NCBI GenBank assembly: GCA_025618425.1
Contig: CM046842.1
Location: 29,171,733 to 29,235,732, forward strand
From: Heliocidaris tuberculata
Taxonomy: Eukaryota > Echinodermata > Echinoidea > Camarodonta > Echinometridae
Direction of reading: 5' to 3'
Length of the DNA: 64,000 nt
This document shows positions 44,801-57,000 of the stretch, in pieces (within the stretch, counting starts at the first letter, position 1; every line of letters begins with the position of its first letter). The position numbers and the translations under genes were made by a program. The notes under the pieces were generated by a model. It did not search any database and was not told the origin of the DNA. It was given only the letters and a program-made list of their open reading frames with translations.

Positions 44801-47800
44801 AATAGCCCGCAAACTACTGAGCAAGATACCGCCATGAGCTCTACGTTTGGTAAGTGTGAAGGCCAGAACAATTTGTTGTGAGTTTAACCCTTTAGTCACT
44901 GAACCACCCCGGCCTGCCCCTCCTATTACTCACTGAACTGCCCGCGACCCCTGTCAACTTTGACCTGTGTAACAGCATATGGGCGGTGAAATTTTGGTGT
45001 TTGTGCTATCTTGAGACATAAAGCCCTTTAGAATCCACATTAAAAACGATGCATTACTGTGGAAGGATTTTGTGTGTAACAGATACATGTAGTTACACAC
45101 AAAATTTCCACAAATATATTGTAATGAACCCAAAGGGAGGGGGGGGGAGGGTCAAATTCATATTAGGCTTTGATCTCCCTTGATTTGTTTCAACTGCAGT
45201 GTTATACTGTATAAGCCATAAATTTTCGCGAATAGGACTAACCAGACTATTTCGCGAGTGGTTGAATTCGCGGTCAGAAAATTCTCAAATCTACAAACAG
45301 CGGTGATGATGTACTTTTGCAAAGCGAAGTGGTGAATTTCTGACCAGGAGACAACAAATTCAACCGACTTCTAATGTTGGCAATATTTTGGCGTGTTGTT
45401 AAATTCGCGACCCACTCACGCTTCGCGAAATTCGTGAAAATAAAACCCCCGCGAAATATATGGCGTATACAGTAGATTATGACATACTGTTAACTATATG
45501 ATTAATATATTACTATTACAGATGTGTCTCAAATGTGAACTTTTTATGCTTCCGCCCAGCGAAGGTGGTGCAGGAGGCTTTATGTTTTTTTGGGTTATCC
45601 GTCCGTCCATCTGTCCTGCTTTCTTGTTCTAGCGATAACATAAGAACCACATGAGATATGAACTTCAAACTTGGTGCTAGTATGTATTACCATAGGAAGA
45701 CGATCTAATTAGTTTTTGGGGTATGTAGGTGAAAGGTCAAGGTCACAGAGGCCAGTTTCTGAAATTTCATGTGTTGGCCTCGTTTTCGCGATAAATCAAG
45801 AACCATTTGAGGTATGAACTTTAAACTTGGTGCTAGTAGGTATCACCATAGGAAGAGGATCTAATTAGATTTGGGGGTATGTAGGTCAAAGGTCACAGGT
45901 CAATTTATGAAATTGCATGTGTTAGCCTTGTTAAGGCGATATCTCAACTTGATACTAGTATGTATCAGCATAGAAAGACGATCTGAGTAGATTTTGTGAT
46001 ACATAGGTTAAAGGTCAAATGTCATAGAGGTCATTCTGAAATTGCAGGTTTTAGCCTTAACGTGATATCTCAAGAACAATTTGATCCATTAACTTAAAAC
46101 TTGGAACTAGTATGCATCACCATAATGAGACAAACTGATTAGATTTTTGGTCACGTAGGTCAAAGGTGACAGGTCATAGAGGTCATTATACAGGTGTATG
46201 CAAAATTAATGGGTTTTTTTTTACCTTTGTTATCACCATATCTCAACTATTTTGTATTTGTGACTAGGAGGAGATAGAGTGATCAGACTTTGGGGTTATA
46301 AGGTGTAAGGTCAAATGTCAAAGAGGTCAATTAACATGTAATTAGAGGTTTTTTATTTTGGTTATCACAATATTTCAAAAACAGTTTGAGCCATCAACTG
46401 AATTTAGGTGTAGGTATGTAGGAGACGCAGTCGCATTCATCTTGTTTCATATGAAAGCAAAATTTGAAAGAATGCTCCTCACCAAATTTGTCCCACTTAC
46501 CAGTATTCAGGGTCCTCACCAGGGACTTTTTAGTGGTGGAAATTTTATCGCCCGACACCTTGCCACGGGGGTTCAGGGGGACAAAAACTAGTCGGTTTTC
46601 AGGGCTTATAAGTTATAGTTAAACAGTAAAAATATCATGTATCTACACAGTACACACTGTACTGTAGCTGCAGCATTAAGCATTGTAACTACTGTACTAG
46701 TATTTGGTTTACTTTGTACATATCCCTGCTGTGAGTGCTGTCAGATTACTGGCTTAAACCACAGTTGCATGTTCGTAGGTCAAAATCGTAGTATTTTTTC
46801 TTTGTCAGTGGGGAAATTAGTGCCGGGCGGGCGGGTGTGATATTGCATTGAGTGCCGGTCGGAAATTTTGAGTGGTGAAAGGTTCCGACCGGCGCCAACC
46901 ACCGTAGTGACAACCAGCGTAAAAATTAAAATTTCTTTCGCAAGGGCTCCTTAGAAGTCTACGTATTGTGTTCAGAGATTTTAAAGCACTATGGCCCATG
47001 GGCAGAAATATTATTTGATGGTGGCTCTTTTTTCATTTACGGTGGCTTTTTCAAGAGTTTTGGGGGCTAATTGCCCTTAGCCCTCGCTTATTTTTTTCAC
47101 TGGTGACAACACTGCCAGTATTCATCGTTGTCTTTCAACAGGTCGCAGAGTCAGTCAGAGAATCCTTGAAAACAGGACCACAATGACACCCGTTGCTGAT
47201 GCCATGGAGAAACAACTGGAGAGGGAAGGGGAGGAGAGGAGAAAACAGAGGATAATAGAGAGGAAAGCAGAGCTGGAGAGACTGAACAAACAACTGTTGG
47301 AATGGGAGAAGGAGGAGCTCCTCGTGGAGCCACTCGCTACCCAACTAAAATCAATGTGGGAGGTAGGGTAATTTCTCCAGTTCTCTTCTGAAGTGCACTC
47401 TCCAAATCTTCTGTGACCCGCTTACAAATATTTCCAATCTTGTTGGTTTAGTTTTTCAGGCTTACCCCATGTAATATTTCAAGGAATAAGAGCCTCCTTC
47501 ACCATGAAAAGTATCGCTGATACTTCGCTGATACTTCACAAAATACCGGCTCTAATGGGAGCTATCATTCAGTGAAAAAACTGGCGCTAGCTCTCTTTTC
47601 AGAGAAAACAATAGCACCGCCCGGTGCTTTCTCTATTTAGAAGAATTATTAGAAGAATTATAGCGCCACCAGTGACTGGAATGAGAATGCAGCTGTGAAT
47701 AAAATTTGTGGGCCTTTCCAATTGGCGCCAATCAGAAATGAGCAGGCTGTGAATCAGATCCCTTCGTAGGCAATAAATAGCCTCCTCTGGGCAGTGTTTT

Positions 47801-50800
47801 AGTCATTCTCCTGATGACCATCAGAGCATACTGATCGAAAGGTCGAGAACCATAGAGCTCTTACCTGAGCTCACCAGCATTTTTCAGGGCTCTTATTCCT
47901 TGAAAGATCACATGGTTTAACCTTGAAAAACTAAACCAACAATTCAGTTTTTTCACCATGAAAAGTATCGCTGATACTTGACTAAATTTCCAATCTTGAT
48001 ACAAAATACTTTCATTGGTTGGGGTGATCATAACATGTAGTTAAGGCTGCTACCAACCAAATGAAAAGATTGTCTTCTAAAATTTAAGGTTTGTAGAAGG
48101 CTAGAAGCCTAAAAACTACCTGTTTTCATATCTTGATTACTCCTACCTTTCCTTTTCCTATTTCTATTTTATCTTTATTTTTGTATAAACACATAAAATG
48201 AAAACTGAGAATAGTCTTGTGTCAGTGTTTAATCAAATATCATTTTGACACTGTGTCCTTTTCTATTTCTTTTGTTGTATTGTTGTTTTCCACAAGAAAA
48301 AGAATCTATGTACTTAACCTGTTCATAAATGTTATTATTGTGTTTTCTAACTTTCTTGTAGATTCCAGCCATAGGACAGTTCCTCAAGCTTTGCTGTGAG
48401 AATATGTACCTGCCAGAGTTCTCCATCTTTGAACTAGAGAGGGCTCTTGTCCTTCCGCAATCCAGCCAACTTCTGGCGCGCATCTTTACCAATGTCCTGA
48501 CCATACGCTACAGTCGCAAAAGGTAAGCGAGTGCGTACTTGAGATCAACTTTAAAACTGTCTTTCGGTCAATAAAATGGACTGAAGCTATGCTCTTTGAA
48601 AATTTGAATTTTCTTAGCCCCGTCTTTCATTGAGTTGTAATTGAATTGTAAATCATAAGCAACTCAACCCGAGTTTGATATCAATTACCACCCTGACATG
48701 AGAAAAATATCAATTGTAACTTTACAATTGATTTGGATTAGTTGCAACTCTTTATTAGAGCCAAACCTCACAAATGTGTTCTCAAGGATATACATATTTT
48801 ATGCTTGGTGGCTGCAAGCATCACTCATTGAATTCAGCAATTTAAAGCTGCAACTGATCTTTACACCACAAGTAACAAGAAATGAGACATTCTAGAAACC
48901 AATATTGATAGGTATTTCTATTACAATCAAAACCAGGAAACAAAAGGTAGCCATTTTTGTGGTTTTTGTCTTGCCTGCATAGCTGAGCGAGATTTTAGGC
49001 GTCATTATTTCCATCATTGGCATCGTCGGTGTCAACAGTCATGCTGTAATCACAATAACTTTCTATGGAATTGAGATAGAATTACCAAATTCATGCCACA
49101 GGTACATCTCTTAAAGGCGCAGGTCAGTTTCGAAAATGAGTCAAATCTGACCAAGGTCAAAAGGTCAATGAGTTTTCTGCAAAGAGCACTGTAATCACAA
49201 TAACTTTTTGAGTATTTGAGGTAGAATCACAACACTCATACCACAGGTACATCTCTTAGAGGTGCAGGTCAAGTTAAAAAAGGAGTTTAATCTGACCAAG
49301 GTCAAAAGGTCAGTGAACTTTCTGCAGAAAGCACTGTAATCACAATAACTTTTTATGGATTTGAGGTAGAATCACAACATTCGTACCACAGGTACAAAAC
49401 TCAGTTACTGTTCATGTGGGTAATGATCAGTGTATGTTGTAAATTTCCAGATGCAGGTGAGACAACGCTAGGCATTCCCCTTGTTTTTCTACTCATCTTA
49501 TGTGTTCAGTATCATGTTGAAACCTTCATGCGAAGTGAAAATTGTTGTAACCTTTTGATTCTAACAGTCTGTAAATGGTTGTTTTCCTGTTTTGATACAG
49601 CACTTGTGCCAGTATACTGAACAAAATGATCCATCTGGGCCCCATTGCATAAAACTTACCACTAATGGTAATTCTGCTATCAACGGTAACTACCATGGTA
49701 ACATCACTCAACAGCCAATCAAAATCAAGGTTTCCATGGGAGCTACCATCGATGGCAAAGTTACCGTTAATGGTAAGTTTTATGCAACGGGGCCCTGAAG
49801 TCGTATGCTTTTGTTCTTATTCTGTACAGGGTGTCCAAGAAGCCGCCCATGCCGTATGAGTTCTGGCAGGAGAAGCTGAGGAAGAAACTAGACATCTGGT
49901 ATGCCTTCCTCAAAGTTGAAAGTGCTACAAGACAGAGCGTAAGTCAAGATATGAGTACTACACTAGATTGGACAGCATAAGGCATGCTGAGAACCAAAAG
50001 GGCATTAACCCTTTCGAGACAATTGACCACACTTTGTGGTTTGGCTCGATAACTTTTGATTCAGAGCTCTAAAAAATATACCAGATGCATTAGAAGGAAG
50101 AGCAAAAATTTTTGCACACACTATGTTCATTTTTTGTTACATGACTATATTGTATTTGATGCCAGGAATTTTGAAAACAAGAATAAGCTTTAAAATCCTT
50201 AAATTGGCAACACATTGAGAGGTTCAGAATCATTGCTTTTTATCAAAATAGGCCATTTTTTCAACTTTTTGATGAAATTCCTAACCATGTATATTGTTTT
50301 CAAAGACATTACTCCTTAGAACCTTGGAGCACCAAAAGAAAAATATTGTTGTTGCCAATTTGTAGAAGAAAATGTGATCAATTTGGCCCTTAAATAATTC
50401 CTGTCCTGAAAGGGCATTAACTTTTCTCATTTGACACAGAGATAGGGCCCTTCCGACTCTCGACAGACAATATGCTCCAAAGACAAACTTCTCCATGGTC
50501 AATTTCAAAGACAGGTGGAGTTCCAATTCCAACCCCGGACCCAACTCTCTCCCTAACCCTAAAACTTATCCTACAACCCAATTGTAACTAAAGCTGAAAT
50601 TCTTTATATCTTTGACTTAATATTGTCAAGAAGGATGGTTTTACTAAAGATGTATATAAATCTACAATCGTGTATTATGAACACCTACTTCACCTGCATT
50701 TAGATGTAAAACTTGTGAGTAGTGCTTAGCAAATTAAATCATTTTGGATTCTTCTGGCATCCAGGGCCTTCGACGAGCTGAGAAGAACGTGTCATGCTAG

Positions 50801-50992
50801 TCTGTTGCTCAGACTCAAAGACAAGTGTCTCCTAGACGTAACCCCCCCCCCCCCCCCATCTCTCTCTCCCTCATTCTCTCTCTCTCTCAGGGGCACACTT
50901 GTACAGGACCCTCTGACCTCATCTTCAATGCATTTATCAACAACAGATTACAGTGTCCAGACAAAACTTCGTGTAGTTCTCACTTATCAGTC

Positions 50993-51027
<35 letters not shown>

Positions 51028-54000
51028 AACAGAGGAGGGAGTAGAGATCAGAAAGAAAAAGAGAGGAAGAAAAAAAAAACCCTTCACTTGAGGTAGCACA
51101 CACAGTCATACCCATTCATAAATACATATAGACATACTTGGAGTTAGACACACTGAAGATGTATGCAGTGCAGATTTGCACACCAAAATCAGCTGTTCAT
51201 TGTATCATTTCAGGCTTGTCAAGTCTTGTAATTTTTTCCCCTTCCAAAGACCAAAATAGTGATTTATTACTACATGTAGAGGTTATATTGGGAGCAAGAA
51301 GGCGTGGTGCTATTTGTTTAAAATCAATAAGCAGTGGCGCTGAGAGCGATGAAGTCTCAAAGGGGTAGCGCTAGCACTGCTGGTAAACTGTACCCACGAG
51401 CCCCATGCTTGTATCTCATGACAGTGTATCCCTGTTTCTTTCCCCAGGTTGCCCGCCATCTCTACATTCCCGAGCGATTCTTTGAGGTCCTGGGTGACGT
51501 AAACCCACTGATCGGTAGACAGTTCCATGACCTTGCCATCTACGAGAGAGTCTGGCTCTTGAAGGGCATGTGTGATCATCTCTTTGTAAGTATAAACCAC
51601 ACCCAAAGTCATCCACCATTTTATTTGGAATCGGAATGTTTCATCCTTTAATCAATTTAGCTCTCTAAACATTTTTATTTGTCGAGGCATCTAGTATACT
51701 GTAAAACCAGAAACGTACTTGAATTTTACAAGTTGTTCAGATTTGTTTAAGTTCCATGCAATTAAATAGATGAATAACAACTGACAGAGCTCTGGATCTA
51801 TGCAATTCGAAAAAAGTTTGTTGGAGCAAAAATGGCTTTGTACAATTCGCAAAAGTGTCATGTGGAAAAACAATTCTGATTTTACAGTCATTACGATAAA
51901 TAGATGTCATTTAAATCTTGCTGGGGGGAATGTGAGGGCATGCTGCAGTTCTTGTTAAGGAGCTTTTGATCAATTCCCTATATTTTTCTTTTTATGTGAA
52001 ATAAAATGGAAGGATGATTTATTTTGCTGCTCCCCAGGAAACTGACTACGATGTATGGTTTGGTGTGGATACCAGCGTGATTGAGGATCAGCGTGCAGTG
52101 GTATTGGGAGAGGATGATGAGAAGGCCAGCTATCTCTACTTCCCTCACTTTCTGTCCACCGACCTGAGGATCTATCGTCAGGCTCAGATCAAAGAAGATA
52201 AACCAAAGAAAAAGGTAAAATTTGTTGAATCATTTGACGATCTATTATTAATGATGATGATAATGCTTCTGCTGTGGATGATGATGATGATGTGATCTGC
52301 CCTGTGTAAAAATATTTTGTGGAGCAAATGTTGTCTAGAGTTTTCAAGGGATTCCAATGAAAATTGACTACCAAAAAAGTGCTGAGCTGATTTGTGTAAT
52401 TTTCTTTCGGGGGGGGGGGGGTCCAGTTGTTGCCATGAAAGCTTTTTCCTCTAACAGAAATTCCTCAGCTGTTGCTTGATTTTCTTGTGGTTGAACAACA
52501 GTTTTCAAGACTTCCAGTGACACTATAAGCAAATAATGAATTGATGATGTATGTAATATTTTAAGGATTGGTGGAAGTGTTTAGGGGGGGGGGGGGGAGG
52601 ATGAGTCAATTCCTAAATGTATCTGTTCTTTCTGTTCACATGTCGTAATCACTTTGGGTGATAATCCTAGTTTTCCTCAAGATAGTAAACACCATTGCAC
52701 CATATGATTTTTGACCTTGACTACTCCCTTATGCTTGCCCTTACAAACACAGAAGGTGGAGAAGGCAGAAAAGAGCCCCACAAAGAAGATCAAGAAGGAA
52801 GCTGAAAAGACTGGTACCCCTTCTAAGGCCAGTGAGGGACCCAAGAAGAGAGGAAGGCCGAGGAAAAACCCAGACGCTGATGATAGCTCATCTGATAAGA
52901 CTGGGAGCACACCCGCCAAGACCCCTGCCAAGACCCCCGCCAAGACCCCCGCCAGTGAAGGGCCCAAGAAACGAGGAAGGCCTCGCAAAGATCAAGCGAC
53001 TGAAAGCGAACCAGAGACTGGTGTGGGAGCTACAACCCCATCTCAGCCCACAGCTGGTGCTAAGCCAGGCAGGGGGAGGCCTAGGAAAGATGGTTCCACC
53101 CCATCTCAAGCTGTGAAGAAGGTGAGCTGTCAGTCCAAGTTGAGAAATTGTTTTCCGAGGAGGAATGACATTTCACAGGAATAAGCCAGTTCGTAAATGT
53201 ACATGGTACAAATGACCCTGAAGTGACCCCAATTTGTACGTGCACTCACATCTATTTTGGTGCGCGCTTTATGGTGCACACACTAAGAAAGCATATAGAG
53301 GTCAATTAGTTCAATTGTACTCTGCACAAATGACCTTTATCTGCCCATGCACAAATCATAATTACATACTGGCTTATTGCGTGGGTGAGTTTGATCATGT
53401 ACATTTTTACTAAGCAGGCTAAAAAGAACATACGTGTAACAACTTATATTTTATATTAATTGTAGGAATATTTTGACCTTTGTTGCCTCAAATAGATTAA
53501 ATCTTTTCACATACATTTCTAACTTGCATACCAATAAGAAGTCACTGTGTCCCCTATTGCAGATATTTAAAAAACTTCACAAGCTTTGGCCTGTGAGGAC
53601 ATCTTTTTGAGAAGTCATGAATTCCACAGCCGACAGATTAGTGGGAAATGAAGAAGTTCAGCATAGAAATCAGAAACAAATCAATCTCCCTACTCTGATC
53701 ATTTCCTTGTTTTCCATTTTGCCTTTAGACGCCTGCCAAGCCAACAGCAATTGTGACGCCAACCAGGCGATCAAGTCGGCGAGCCGCAAGATTAGAGAGG
53801 GCTGAGGTAGAGGAGCAGGACGAGGAGAAAGAAGAGAAGAGCCAGAATGGCGAAGAAGTCAATAAGGGCGGTGCAGACGAAGGAGGGGATCTTGAACAAA
53901 AGAACCAAACTTGTGACAGGACGTTATCTCCTGATGCAGCAGAGTCTTCTGCAAAGTGTGATGGTTGTCCAGGGAGGATGGAAAATAAGGCTGAGGCTGT

Positions 54001-57000
54001 ATCTCAAGAGACTGAAGCGGATGCAGTAGGCTCTGACTCTAAGCACCTTGAAATGATGTCAGCTGGGAACTCTGATGCTGCTGTCGACGGCTTATCTGGG
54101 AAAGATGAAGGAAGGACTAGTGAGAGTGGCATCGCTCAGGAAGGGGGTTTCCCATGTAAAGTGAAAGGGGAATCCCCACCAGACCATGCCCTGTGTAATG
54201 GTGTCATGGAGGTTGATGAGGTGGATGCTAAGCATCAAATGCATTCCAGTGATGGCATGAGTGACTCCAAAGATGGTGAAAAGGTTCTTTCTCAAGCAGA
54301 AGTTGACCAAATGAAATCAGAGGAGGAAGTAACCAATGGGGACAATGTCCAGACTTTATCCTGCGATGAGCTTCAAAACAATGTTGACTCAGTGTCCCAT
54401 AATGATGTGCAACATGTGGAGAACACCAGCAATGGCCCTAGTAGCCTAAACCAGAACCAATCTAACAATGTTATGGACCTTGATGACAAGGTTGCTCAGC
54501 TTCCTGGAGATGAGGTTGAGGGTAAGGACCAAGCCAACAATGTCATATACATTGGCGATGAGGATGTTGGGATGGAGAGCAAAGACTCCAATTCCATGGA
54601 TGTCCTAAGTTCAGGTGTCAAAGAAAACAGCAACTTCCAAGTAGATTCTTCAATGGATATGGACAAATACTCAAATAAAGTAGGTGACCAAGATGAGCAT
54701 CAACCTGAAGCACAAAAAATTAATTCCGAAGACGAAGCACAAAGTGATGTACTGGTAGAAAAGGGGGAATCATTGCTGGAGATGAAAGCAGAGTTGGTAC
54801 CCAAGGAAGAAGCGATGGACATGGTGCAGGGCTACCAAATTGAGGGTGACCTGAAGCCAGAGGAGAGTGAAGTACAAAGTGATGTACTGGTAGAAAAAGG
54901 GGAATCATTGCTGGAGATGAAAGCAGAGTTGGTACCCACGGAAGAAGTAATGGACATGGTGCAGGGTGACCAAATTGAGGGTGACCCGAAGCCAGAGGAG
55001 AGTGGTGAGGTGATGGAGAGAGTCCCCACTCCTCCTCCCCCACAACCTCTACCAGGGATCCTGCCCCCAGAGGGAGAATTTGAGCTTGTCTGTGACAGCG
55101 TGGAGTCCTTCAGGATGCTGATTGAGAAATTCGCCCAGAAAGAAGAAACCATCGTCAAAGGACGAAAAACAGTAAGTTCAGGAGTTAATTGTTTATTTTT
55201 TCTTACAACAGCAAAGGTGTGCATGGCCCGACTCGTTCTTTAAGGTCAGACTATGATATGATTTGGAAGAAAATGAGAAATGTGAATCACTTATGAAAAT
55301 GGGTGAAGTTTTCATATCAAGGTTTGAGCCGGTCTATTGTTCTATCTTCTCTATTTAGATTGTACAACCAATCAAGAGGTCGGGACGCATCACTGAGCTT
55401 CACAAGACACTCACCAAGATGCAAGAGGACATTGAGCCCATTGAGGCCAAGCTGCAGAAGGTGGTTCACAAGGCCAGAGAGGTGGTCTACAACGAGTACG
55501 AGGCCTACAAGAAAAATCCAAGCCCCAACCAGGTAAAGACTAGTCCTTGCTCATGTGATGTACTCAAGACTTTATAGAATGTAGAGATTGAGTCAAGAAG
55601 GAAAACTTTACATTCTATCTGCATTGGTCTTTTGGTCAAGACCCTGACTAGTCTTTACTATATCACTAACCATCTTTGTACGATGCTCAATACTGAAAAA
55701 CAAGGGGGGGGAATTGAAACAGAACCTAAAACCAAAAACCCGAAACCCCAAAACAAGTGCAGTATACTGTTGAGATGACTCTTCCCACAATATTTGAAGT
55801 AAACTAATTTCTTTCCCTTGTGACTGTCTGTATAAATATTGCTGGATGCATAGGGTGGTATTGCAATATTACTGTCTATGGCACTATAGGAGTAAAGATG
55901 TTTTGCATTGTAAAGGAAAGATATGAGAAACCATGTTCTTTTGAGATCAAACCCTTGATACCAGGGCCTTGTTTCATAAAACTTGTTATCAATAACAAGT
56001 TGCAATAACTGATATAAGCTACTGAAATCCTTGCATCTGATTGGCTGAGAGCAAATTTGTTATAGATCTTTGGCTGTTGTTATTGATAACAAGGTTTATG
56101 AAACAGGGCCCAGTTTCATGAAACTTGCTTTCACTAACAATTTACAAAAACTATTATAAGCTACTGAAATCCTTGCATCTGATTGGCTGAGAGCAAATTT
56201 GTCAGTAAAAATCACTTGATGAAATGCCCCCCCCCCCAGGTCCCAAGTATTGTGAAATGTGACCATCATTGAATGGTTTCCATGTTTTCTTACTCTTGTC
56301 TGCAGGAAGCAGCAGCTTTCTGGTACCAGCTACATGTCAAGAAGCCTGTCCAGGTGGTAGAGTCTTCTTCTGTGGAGGCCAGCAGTGTGGATGATGATTT
56401 CTCCAGCTCTGAGAGCAGCTCTGAACTTGACAGCGACGAGCTGAGTGACCAGGACAGTGATGGCGATGAAACAGCAGAGTATGATGATAGTGATGGTGAT
56501 TACACACCCACTGAAAGAGGCACAGGTGTTGATCTCAATGGATTGGAAGCAAGTACTGAGAACGAAGGAGGGAAAATGGACTTGTATTCTGGGGTGGAGA
56601 TAGCGGGAAGAACCATGAGGTCGTCCAAGCGTAGGAGAGCGCAGAAGAGGGAGGACATCAGGGATAGGAAGAAAGCCAAGCGATCCAAGATTCAGATTGT
56701 CAAAGGGGTTCCTCTTCAAGGCAGATATGCAAAACCTGATGAGGATAAAGAGACTGATGAGACCAAGCTGAAGAAAGTTCATGAGGAACTGAAGGAGAAC
56801 CTGAAGGCAGGTTCCACGTTCCAGATGACAAAGCACATTATTCCTGGGGCAGCACAGAAGAACTTTCAACCATACAAAAAGGCTTCTAGTCGCCAGTCTA
56901 CTGCTAAGAAGGAGTCTTCACCAGCGTACCACCGTGACACAAGTGAAAAGTTCATACGAATCCTGAAGCGTAAAGCTGGTTCGAATGAGCCTGACACTGT

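Noticed and set aside
47805..47860. Hammerhead-ribozyme-like core (CTGATGA ... CGAAA)
   Set aside because: CTGATGA and GAAA are present with ATCAG/CTGAT between them. The bases next to the core (C and C) do not pair and no third stem is visible, so a folded ribozyme is not supported.
56273..56305. ATG at 56273 as the start of an 870-residue protein
   Set aside because: The ATG lies upstream of a clear TCTGCAG acceptor at 56305. The exon joins in phase to exon 13, so these codons are intron.
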